Source: Planctomycetota bacterium
Lineage (GTDB): Bacteria; Planctomycetota; Planctomycetia; Pirellulales; Lacipirellulaceae
DNA length: 16,185 nucleotides
Reading direction: 5' to 3'
Assembly: GCA_024278035.1 (NCBI GenBank)
Contig: JAJRUA010000401.1
Coordinates: forward strand, 1-16,185
The notes beneath the pieces were generated by a model. The model saw only the letters and a program-made list of their open reading frames with translations, had not been told where the DNA came from and made no database searches. This document shows positions 8,265 through 14,669 of this stretch, one piece after another. The position numbers and the translations under genes are program-made. Position 1 is the stretch's first letter. The number at the start of each line of letters is the position of its first letter.

Positions 8265-8302
8265 AAGTGAGTGGTGCGCGTTCTTTCTTTAGTCTCCGGC
8301 CT

Positions 8303-9940
8303 TCAGCAAGGATCGGAGGACTCACGTCCAACCGCTCGCCCTCTTCTTTCGTCAACCGGTTCTTCATCTACCAAGTCACGGAAACGCCAGAGTTCGACGA
8401 GTCGGTAGCCCGTGTAACGACCAATGGCAATAAAAGCGGCAATCGTTAGGCAGTGAGCTTCGGGATAGATGAGAATAAAACGTCCGACATCTTCCCAGCG
8501 GAGTAGCAAATAGCAACAGGCGGCGACGACCAGCGTGCCCGCCACCAATTGAATGGCAAAGCCAACGCCATCCTCTTCGGTCGTCACATAAAACCGTTCG
8601 ATCAAGATTGTTAGGATCACTAAGGGCAACAGCACTGCCTTGGCACTTGGCGTCAGGTTCAGGTAGTCGAGGCCCGACACGACGAACACTACGCACAAGA
8701 TAATCGTCGTCAGGATGATGCTCAGCCGAGGGACCATCAGCAGATGAAGCTGTTCGACCAGCATCCGCCCCGCGAAGCCTGCCACCAGAACCACCCCCAG
8801 CACCACTAAGCCTGAGGCCCAATCGGAATAGATAAAGCTCACCGCAAACAATGCTGGAGCGAACGTGCCGAACGTCGGAATGCCAATCACATTGCGGAAC
8901 AGGGCCGTGATCAGGGCTCCCAGTGGCAAGAGCAGCAAGAGCGAAAGCACCTTGTGCATTTCGATCGGCAGCCGTGTTAGATCAAACACTTGCCAGGGAC
9001 TCCATCGGTTGGAACGCAATGCCTTTTCCGGCGGACCAAGGCGAACGATCGAGTAGACAGTTTTTATGTCTGCCGCAGGGGCGGAGAGGCGGCTCAGCAC
9101 GATCTGTTCACCATCATGCCGGACCGCAACAAAATTGCTGGGCATCGACCGGGCGTAGCCGTTCTCTGGATCGAAGGGGGCCCAATGGTTGCCTCGAAAG
9201 ACTTCAAGCCAAATATGCGGCTCGGCATCTTTGTGCTGCCGAAGTTCAAAGCCGGCGACCATGCGAGCTGGCAGGCCACTGGAGCGGCAAAGCGTGACCA
9301 TCGTCCGCGATCGTCCGAGCGGCGTGGCGACCTTTTCTTTCAGCGTGCCCAGGACCGAGTCGCCCATCCGCTTCGGATCGGCCGGGTGCAAGTCGGTCGA
9401 GCAGTACTCGAATATCCGCTGCAAGAGTTCTTCGTCTCCTTCCACATCGCGGCCCGTTGATTGCAAGACTTGCTGCACTAAGGCAGAACGAATCGGCAAG
9501 TAGGACTCGTCCCGGGTGTAGCGCGCCCGAGCATCGGCAGAAAGGTTCGAGAGATTGCGATAGCCGGTCGTCCGGTTTGCCGAGAGTTTAATATCCACCT
9601 CTGCCGTCAGACGAAAGGGCCCCAACTGATGGGCCGTGACAACCCGCTCTTTGGTCTTGCTGGTTTTTAGCCTACGGCTTCGGCCCCGTAGGCTCGGCTC
9701 GATGAACTTCTCATCCACAACCGACACATGCCCCCCCTCAGTAGGCAGTGCCAACCGGACGACCGCTTCATCGTTTTCTGACGTAAAGCTAACGTCGTAC
9801 GTCAGCCGCCAGACGCTATCTTCCAGGGCCTCCCGGGCGACCCGACGGCCATGGTAACGCATCCCAATCCCGGCAGAGCCGAGAATCAGAAAGCCGATAA
9901 TCGCAATTTGACTAAGAGAGCGGGAATTCACAATGGACAA
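8303..9940 (-). CDS. Membrane protein with inactive transglutaminase-like domain and 7TM domain
   Basis: A 545-residue protein. An N-terminal anchor (11-26) leads to an extracytoplasmic beta-rich region, then a transglutaminase-like domain (about 145-275) with GLPARMVAGFEL (222-233), H242 in EPHIWLEVF and D257 in PFDPENGY. Where active enzymes have the catalytic Cys, about 15 residues before the GLPAR glycine, this protein has PLGR (207-210), so the domain should lack peptidase or transglutaminase chemistry, as in the Pfam family of inactive transglutaminases with 7TM. Residues 330-515 hold about seven hydrophobic segments. A charged C-terminal tail follows. Start uncertain: TTG at 9940 or GTG at 9931, neither with a ribosome site. 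It heads a minus-strand set with the ATP-grasp ligase and diverges from the retropepsin gene. A role in binding or presenting a periplasmic peptide is inference. Confidence 0.9.
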   Translation of the reverse strand: MSIVNSRSLSQIAIIGFLILGSAGIGMRYHGRRVAREALEDSVWRLTYDVSFTSENDEAVVRLALPTEGGHVSVVDEKFIEPSLRGRSRRLKTSKTKERVVTAHQLGPFRLTAEVDIKLSANRTTGYRNLSNLSADARARYTRDESYLPIRSALVQQVLQSTGRDVEGDEELLQRIFEYCSTDLHPADPKRMGDSVLGTLKEKVATPLGRSRTMVTLCRSSGLPARMVAGFELRQHKDAEPHIWLEVFRGNHWAPFDPENGYARSMPSNFVAVRHDGEQIVLSRLSAPAADIKTVYSIVRLGPPEKALRSNRWSPWQVFDLTRLPIEMHKVLSLLLLLPLGALITALFRNVIGIPTFGTFAPALFAVSFIYSDWASGLVVLGVVLVAGFAGRMLVEQLHLLMVPRLSIILTTIILCVVFVVSGLDYLNLTPSAKAVLLPLVILTILIERFYVTTEEDGVGFAIQLVAGTLVVAACCYLLLRWEDVGRFILIYPEAHCLTIAAFIAIGRYTGYRLVELWRFRDLVDEEPVDERRGRAVGRESSDPC

Positions 9941-10086
9941 TAGACGGGGGGGTAGGCAACTATGAGAGCCGGGCCCCGTTTCCCTGAAAAACGGGCGACC
10001 CTGGCATGACTAACTCGTCCTCGACCCCGGCATGGCAAAAAGGTGGGGTATTTTGGGTAAAACATGTAATATACCAGCTTTGCCTC

Positions 10087-10109
10087 CCCTTTACCGCTTG
10101 GGTAAAGGG
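10087..10109. promoter_or_regulatory. Perfect 9-bp inverted repeat in divergent region
   Basis: CCCTTTACC (10087-10095), loop GCTTG, GGTAAAGGG (10101-10109), then ATTTTGTT on the plus strand. It looks like a terminator on the plus strand, but no plus-strand gene precedes it. As it is centred between divergent genes, an operator is the likelier reading; a short leader or antisense RNA terminator is the alternative. Confidence 0.45.
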
Positions 10110-10165
10110 ATTTTGTTCGATATCTTCGTATTTGTCCTCGGATGCCTATTCTTTTCCCCCGCAAC

Positions 10166-10215
10166 GCCGGAGACGTAGGCGATAAACCTCCGGCGGCTGA
10201 CGCCGACGGCTCGCC
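10166..10215. repeat. Dispersed intergenic repeat copy with nested inverted repeats
   Basis: Reading the minus strand from 10215: GGCGAGCCGT, then GTCAGCC at offset 14, then GCCGGAGG, matching the copies at 4035 and 8235. On the plus strand CGGCG-GCTGA-CGCCG forms a hairpin, and GCCGGAG (10166-10172) pairs with CTCCGGC (10188-10194) as an alternative stem. Confidence 0.5.
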
Positions 10216-10259
10216 CTCTACCCCTCGACTACCCCTTCCACTTTCCACTTTTTCCGCCC

Positions 10260-10796
10260 GTGCCTTATTCCACCGCCTGCCGTCGACTCTTCAAGGGGAG
10301 CCTCGTGAGCCTCTGCCTCGTTGGGGGGGCTTCCTTCGGAGCCGCCCAAGAGACCGCCTTGAAGGCCCCCAAGCAAACGATCGGTGCGACTGCCGTGATT
10401 ATGGAAGTCTCCTCGGGGGCCCGCTTTAAGGCCCGTGTTGATACGGGGGCCAAATCTTGCTCGCTTCACATAGACGAGATTCGCTTTCAAGACGCCTCGG
10501 ACAAGATGCGAGAGAACATCGGCAAAGTGGCCCAGTTCCAGGTGCGGGACTCCTCGGGCAAAGCCCACTGGATCACGGAGAAGATTTTCTGCACCGTCCA
10601 GGTAAAGACCTCCGCCAAGAAGGAACGCCGCTACAAGGTCTGGCTAACGCTCCGCTACGGCGAAGTCGAGAAGCGAGTGAAAGTGACACTCAACGACCGT
10701 TCACAAATGGAGTTCCCACTGCTGATGGGTCGGAACTTTCTTTGTAACGACTTTGTGGTGGACGTATCGCTAGGGCAGTCAAGGACTGGAGGCTAA
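10260..10796 (+). CDS. Secreted retropepsin-like aspartic protease (annotated elsewhere as ATP-dependent zinc protease)
   Basis: A 178-residue protein of the RimK/LysX-associated protease family. The N-terminus is a clear signal peptide: CRRLFK, a hydrophobic stretch at 13-27, and a likely cut after FGAAQ near residue 30. The catalytic motif is D61-T62-G63-A64 in FKARVDTGAKSCSLH, with the second conserved element FPLLMGRNFL (152-161). That is the layout of single-domain, dimeric retropepsin-type aspartic proteases; I see no zinc-binding HExxH, so the family's older name is misleading. It is the only plus-strand gene and starts from GTG without a ribosome site, divergent from the 7TM-transglutaminase gene. 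Location is probably periplasmic. The substrate is unknown; the trio suggests it trims or releases a peptide made or carried by its neighbours. Confidence 0.9.
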   Translation: MPYSTACRRLFKGSLVSLCLVGGASFGAAQETALKAPKQTIGATAVIMEVSSGARFKARVDTGAKSCSLHIDEIRFQDASDKMRENIGKVAQFQVRDSSGKAHWITEKIFCTVQVKTSAKKERRYKVWLTLRYGEVEKRVKVTLNDRSQMEFPLLMGRNFLCNDFVVDVSLGQSRTGG

Positions 10797-10906
10797 CTTT
10801 TTGTTGGTGACCAGATTGGCATCCCCGAACGGGGCGGACCCCTACGAGGTGCCTGCCCCCTTTTCAACGGGCCTACTCGCCCAACTCTCAGAGGACTTCG
10901 AGAAAG

Positions 10907-10963
10907 CTCGGGTTCCAGCCGAGTGAAATATAGCAGCCCCCCTCTCGCTCCAGTTCTAGGGGG
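10907..10963 (-). terminator. Hairpins downstream of the lipoprotein gene
   Basis: Reading the minus strand after the lipoprotein stop, CCCCCT (10963-10958) pairs with AGGGGG (10943-10938) and is followed by a loose T/A stretch; a second stem CTCGG/CCGAG lies at 10907-10923. They sit between converging genes (retropepsin plus, lipoprotein minus), so they may end either transcript. Neither has a classical T run. Confidence 0.35.
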
Positions 10964-10977
10964 AGTGACATGCTCGG

Positions 10978-11367
10978 TCATTTCCGGGGTTGCGGCGGAG
11001 CTTTGCCAAATTTGGCTTCATAGCGTGCAGCGAATTTTTCCGCACGGCTAGGATCGCAGATAAAGCATTGCGACGCTGGGCGGTGGTGCTTTTCACACCA
11101 ATCCTCTTTCGACTTGAAGTCGGCGACCAACGACGTATCGCACCGAGCACATTCTTCTTCGGGCACGCCATGGGGCGCACACCACCAGCCGCTATGGTCA
11201 TCTTCGGGGGCGGCCTCTTGGCTCGCTTGTTGATCGCTATCGCCAGTGGCATCGGTAGCCGAGTCAAGGGCCGAGTCAGGGGCCGATGCCGATGAACCGC
11301 AACCTGTCGAGAGGCTTGCTGCTAAGCCCAAACTACCCATCAGCACCCAAGAAAAAATCAAACGCAT
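10978..11367 (-). CDS. Small lipoprotein with duplicated Cys/His metal-binding module
   Basis: A 129-residue secreted protein. A signal segment (residues 3-19) ends in LSTGC, so C23 is a likely lipidated Cys (the Leu is one place off the usual lipobox). An acidic Ser/Ala/Asp linker follows (24-58). Two identical modules C-x2-H-x2-P-x3-C-x2-C lie at C63-H66-P69-C73-C76 and C91-H94-P97-C101-C104, each followed by D-x-S or DPS, then a basic helical tail. The same module is in the adaptor at the other end of this operon. I infer a periplasmic, membrane-bound metal buffer or chaperone for the RND pump; direct metal binding is unproven. An AGGAG (11376-11380) lies 8 bases from the ATG, the best ribosome site in the window, suggesting high expression. 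It follows the RND gene by 115 bases. Confidence 0.8.
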   Translation of the reverse strand: MRLIFSWVLMGSLGLAASLSTGCGSSASAPDSALDSATDATGDSDQQASQEAAPEDDHSGWWCAPHGVPEEECARCDTSLVADFKSKEDWCEKHHRPASQCFICDPSRAEKFAARYEAKFGKAPPQPRK

Positions 11368-11375
11368 TGCAACAT

Positions 11376-11380
11376 CTCCT
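11376..11380 (-). promoter_or_regulatory. Strong ribosome binding site of the lipoprotein gene
   Basis: AGGAG on the minus strand, 8 bases before the ATG at 11365-11367. It stands out because most genes here lack such a site. Confidence 0.7.
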
Positions 11381-11410
11381 GATCTAAGGGGGAACTCTAA
11401 ATGACCTTGG

Positions 11411-11454
11411 CCCCCGTTTTCTCGGGGGGCTGCTCTTGGAGGGAATATCCCTCC
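11411..11454 (-). terminator. Two hairpins between RND gene and lipoprotein gene
   Basis: GGAGGGA-ATA-TCCCTCC (11438-11454) is a perfect 7-pair stem; CCCCCG-TTTTCT-CGGGGG (11411-11428) is a 6-pair stem. On the minus transcript neither is followed by a T run (a T6 precedes the first one), so they fit RNA-stabilising or processing structures, or partial attenuation, better than full termination. Confidence 0.4.
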
Positions 11455-11482
11455 TAAAAAAGGTGTCTGTTTTTAAGCTGTG

Positions 11483-14400
11483 CTAGTCGGATGGAAAATC
11501 TTTGGCATCACTCGAACCAACGGAAGTTTGGAACACCATGTAAAGAACGCGAAGCACCAACAGCGACATGACCGTAGCACTAATCACCCCGCCGATGACG
11601 ACGGTGGCCAGGGGACGTTGGATTTCTGCCCCCATGCCAGTGCTCATGGCCATGGGGACGAATCCGAGCGCTGCGACAAGCGTCGTCATTAACACCGGGC
11701 GCAGTCGGGTCAGCGCCGCCTGCTCAACGGCCTCCTCTAGCCCGACCCCTTTCTTCCGTAGTTGCCCAATGCATGAGACTAGCAGCATGTCGTCCAGCAC
11801 GGCAACACCCGAAAGGGCTATGAACCCGATGGCGGCTGAAATGGAAAAAGGCATATCGCGTAGCCAGAGGGCGAGGATCCCTCCCGTCCAAGCGAACGGA
11901 ATGCCTGTAAAGACACGGGCCGTATCCAAAAGATTACCGTAAGTGGCATAGAGGAGCGCGAAGATCAGCACGAGCGCCACGGGCACAACGATTGCCAGAC
12001 GCTGGCGAGCTTGGATCATGTGCTCAAACTGTCCGCCGAATTCGATATGATAGCGTGCCGAAGGAAGCGTCACTTCTTCGGCAATCCTTCGCTCGGCTTC
12101 AGCAACAAAGCTGCCAACATCGCGACCTCTTACGTTGACGGAGACGGAGACGCGTCGCTGCCCCCATTCACGAGAAATCTGTGACGGTCCGGTAGTGAAC
12201 GTCACGTCTGCCAGCCGCCCTAACGGGATTTGTTCGCCAAGGGGCGTCGTGACTGGAATCACGGAAATCGCCTCGGGGTTATCCCGATAGGTGTCTGGCA
12301 ATCGAACCGTAAGAGGGAATCGCAATTGTCCCTGAAAAACATCGCCGACCGGTCGGTTGCCAATCGCTTCGACCAGGTCGAGCACCGCCGATGCGGGAAC
12401 GCCGTATCTCGCAATGGCCTCTTGGCGGATTTTCACTTGCAACATGGGTTGGCCCGTTAATTGCGTCGCTCCGACATCGGCGGAACCTTGCACCTCCAAA
12501 AGGACTTGCTCAATCTCCGCCGCTTTGGCAGCAAGAAGATCGAGGTCGTCGCCGTAGAGTTTCACGGCAATATCCGATCGGCTGCCGGTCCCCAGCTCAT
12601 CCATTCGCAATTTGATCGGTTGTGTGTAGGCAAGGCGTTGCCCAGGAAGTTCGCGTAGGGTTTTCTCAAACAGAGCCGTCAGTTGGGCTTGCGTGGCGGC
12701 TTGTTTCCACTGTTTTCTCGGCTGTAATGTAACGAACACGTCGGTCAATTCTAATCCCATCGGATCGGTTGCGATTTCCGCCGAACCGATTCGGCTCCAA
12801 ACATGCTGCACTTCGTCCGGGAACCCTTCGAGCAAGGCTCGTTCCATTTGGGAGTTGAAGCGGATCGATTCGTCGAGCGGCGTTCCGGCAAGGCGCACCA
12901 CGTTGATGGCGACCGAACCTTCAGAGAGTTGCGGCATGAACTCGGTGCCAAGATAGGGAGCAATCATTCCGAAAGAAACAATCAGCACCGCTAGAGCCAA
13001 CCCAATGATTGCCAACTTGTGGTGCATGGTAAAATGTAAGATCGGAGAATAGAGCCGTTTGATGATTCGGATTAGCAGGGGCTCGCGTTCCGCCACTTTT
13101 TTAGGCAACAACAGACTCGCTAGCACCGGCATCAGCGTCATCGATAAGAGCATCGATCCTGCGAGCGCAAAGACGACGGTCAAGGCCATCGGTCGAAACA
13201 TTTTGCCTTCGATGCCTTCCAGCGTAAGGATTGGCAGGTAGACGATCATAATGATCAGTTCCCCAAACAGGGTTGGCCCCCGAACCTCAACCGCCGCGTC
13301 GCGTACGATTTCTAGCCGGCTACGCTTCCGTGGATTGGCTTCGGACAGGTGTCGCATGCAGTTTTCAATCATCACGACCGAGCTATCCACCACCAACCCG
13401 AAGTCGAGCGCCCCGAGGCTGAGCAAACTGGCCGCGATCCCAAACCGCCACATTCCGGTGAACGCAACCAGCATCGAAAGGGGAATCGCAAGAGCTACAA
13501 TCAGCCCCGCCCGGAAGTTCCCGAGAAAGATGAAGAGGATGGCCACCACGAACAGCCCTCCCTCGAAGAGGTTTTTTCGCACCGTATCGATCACCGAATC
13601 GACCAGCTCCGTCCGGTCGTACATGGTGATCAGCGCCATACCGTTGGGAAGATTTTCGCGAATTCCTTCGATCTTCTCTTTGAGGCGATTTGTGTACTGA
13701 TGGGTGTTCTCTCCCATGAGCATGAAGCCGAGCCCCATGACAGCCTCTCCTTTTCCGTCGGCGGTCACGGCCCCTTGGCGGATTTCATGGCCGATTTTTA
13801 CTTCGGCCACATCTCGCACTCGGAGAGGGACGCCATCGATCGCTTTTATGACAATGGCTTCGATTTGTTCAAGACTTGTTGTTCGCCCTAAGCCTTGAAC
13901 GAGCAGCATTTCGCCCATGCGATCCACATTACCGCCGCCGACGTTTCGATTATTGAGCTGGAGGGCGAGAATGATTTCGCCAAACGTCAAATCGTGTGAA
14001 ACGAGCCTTGCCGGATCGACAATCACTTGGAATTGTTTTTCGTAGCCCCCCCAACTGTTGATCTCTGCCGTCCCCGCAACCGTTCTTAACTGAGGCTTAA
14101 CCACCCATTGATGAGTCGTGCGCAGATTGGTTAGCAGTCGTACTCTTTCTTCTTCGGGGAGCTTGCTGAAATCAACGCCCGGGTAGGTCAGTACGTAATG
14201 GAAGACTTCTCCCAATCCGGTTGCGACAGGACCCATTTTGGGACGATTGACGCCTAGAGGTAATTCGACCGTTGCAAGCCGCTCGCCAACAACTTGCCGA
14301 GCAAAATAAATATCCGTGCCATCGTCAAACGTCACCACAACTTGTGAGAAGCCGTACTTCGAGACAGAGCGGATATTCTCTAGTGCTGGCAAACCGCCGA

Positions 14401-14617
14401 GCGATTGCTCGATTGGGTAGGTAATTTGCCGTTCAATTTCTTCGGGAGAAAGGGCAGGGGCCGTGGTGTTGACCTGCACCATGACTGGCGTTGTGTCGGG
14501 AAACGCATCGACGTCCAATTGGCTCAAGGCGTAGACGCCCGTGGCGATCAACACCAGGACACCCAGCAGCACAGCAAAGCGGTGGTGCAAAGATAATTCG
14601 ATGAGGCGGGTTAGCAT
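11483..14617 (-). CDS. Heavy-metal efflux RND pump, CzcA-like
   Basis: A 1044-residue inner-membrane proton/metal antiporter, full length for the HME-RND family. It has an N-terminal TM (about 12-32), periplasmic domain with LDVDAFPDTTP, TM2-6 (about 352-500), a second periplasmic domain, and TM8-12 (about 872-1028). The proton-relay residues of CzcA are matched in TM4 by D405, D411 and E418 (LDFGLVVDSSVVMIEN). At the sites of the CusA methionine triad I see L624 (GLEL) and E674 (RMDEL), which argues for divalent cations (Zn, Co, Cd, Ni) rather than Cu(I)/Ag(I). Odd: TM10 reads GVAVLDDMLLVS, where family members usually have Asn-Gly. It starts 52 bases after the adaptor stop, without a ribosome site, and works with that adaptor and an outer-membrane channel lying outside the window. 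Confidence 0.95.
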   Translation of the reverse strand: MLTRLIELSLHHRFAVLLGVLVLIATGVYALSQLDVDAFPDTTPVMVQVNTTAPALSPEEIERQITYPIEQSLGGLPALENIRSVSKYGFSQVVVTFDDGTDIYFARQVVGERLATVELPLGVNRPKMGPVATGLGEVFHYVLTYPGVDFSKLPEEERVRLLTNLRTTHQWVVKPQLRTVAGTAEINSWGGYEKQFQVIVDPARLVSHDLTFGEIILALQLNNRNVGGGNVDRMGEMLLVQGLGRTTSLEQIEAIVIKAIDGVPLRVRDVAEVKIGHEIRQGAVTADGKGEAVMGLGFMLMGENTHQYTNRLKEKIEGIRENLPNGMALITMYDRTELVDSVIDTVRKNLFEGGLFVVAILFIFLGNFRAGLIVALAIPLSMLVAFTGMWRFGIAASLLSLGALDFGLVVDSSVVMIENCMRHLSEANPRKRSRLEIVRDAAVEVRGPTLFGELIIMIVYLPILTLEGIEGKMFRPMALTVVFALAGSMLLSMTLMPVLASLLLPKKVAEREPLLIRIIKRLYSPILHFTMHHKLAIIGLALAVLIVSFGMIAPYLGTEFMPQLSEGSVAINVVRLAGTPLDESIRFNSQMERALLEGFPDEVQHVWSRIGSAEIATDPMGLELTDVFVTLQPRKQWKQAATQAQLTALFEKTLRELPGQRLAYTQPIKLRMDELGTGSRSDIAVKLYGDDLDLLAAKAAEIEQVLLEVQGSADVGATQLTGQPMLQVKIRQEAIARYGVPASAVLDLVEAIGNRPVGDVFQGQLRFPLTVRLPDTYRDNPEAISVIPVTTPLGEQIPLGRLADVTFTTGPSQISREWGQRRVSVSVNVRGRDVGSFVAEAERRIAEEVTLPSARYHIEFGGQFEHMIQARQRLAIVVPVALVLIFALLYATYGNLLDTARVFTGIPFAWTGGILALWLRDMPFSISAAIGFIALSGVAVLDDMLLVSCIGQLRKKGVGLEEAVEQAALTRLRPVLMTTLVAALGFVPMAMSTGMGAEIQRPLATVVIGGVISATVMSLLVLRVLYMVFQTSVGSSDAKDFPSD

Positions 14618-14669
14618 TTTTTTAGCCGGGTTTAGAATGCGATTGAGACCAAACGGTGGAGGGAATTGC

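Larger units (their letters stand above)
9941..10259. other. Divergent intergenic region between transglutaminase-like and retropepsin genes
   Basis: About 319 bases without a credible gene; open frames crossing it are low-complexity or overlap known genes. It holds a perfect 9-bp inverted repeat (10087-10109), two TTGGGTAAA direct repeats 45 bases apart (10053-10061 and 10098-10106), a near-exact pair GACCCYGGCATG (9997-10008 and 10023-10034), and a dispersed repeat element (10187-10215). It must contain promoters for both directions. A TATATT on the minus strand (about 10069-10074) could be a -10 box for the membrane gene, but no matching -35 is evident. Confidence 0.6.

Noticed and set aside
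9928..10248. 106-residue minus-strand frame across the divergent region
   Set aside because: Composition is Gly/Arg/Ser/Pro-rich with no domain, it covers repeat elements and overlaps the start of the transglutaminase-like gene.
10142..10429. 95-residue plus-strand frame beginning at 10142
   Set aside because: It runs over a repeat and then lies out of frame inside the retropepsin gene; no recognisable features.
10260..10796. Zinc metalloprotease function
   Set aside because: No HExxH or other zinc site is visible; the DTGA motif and MGRNFL element fit a retropepsin-like aspartic protease.
11483..14617. CusA copper/silver pump
   Set aside because: Two CusA methionine sites are L624 and E674, and TM4 has the CzcA pattern DFGxxxD.
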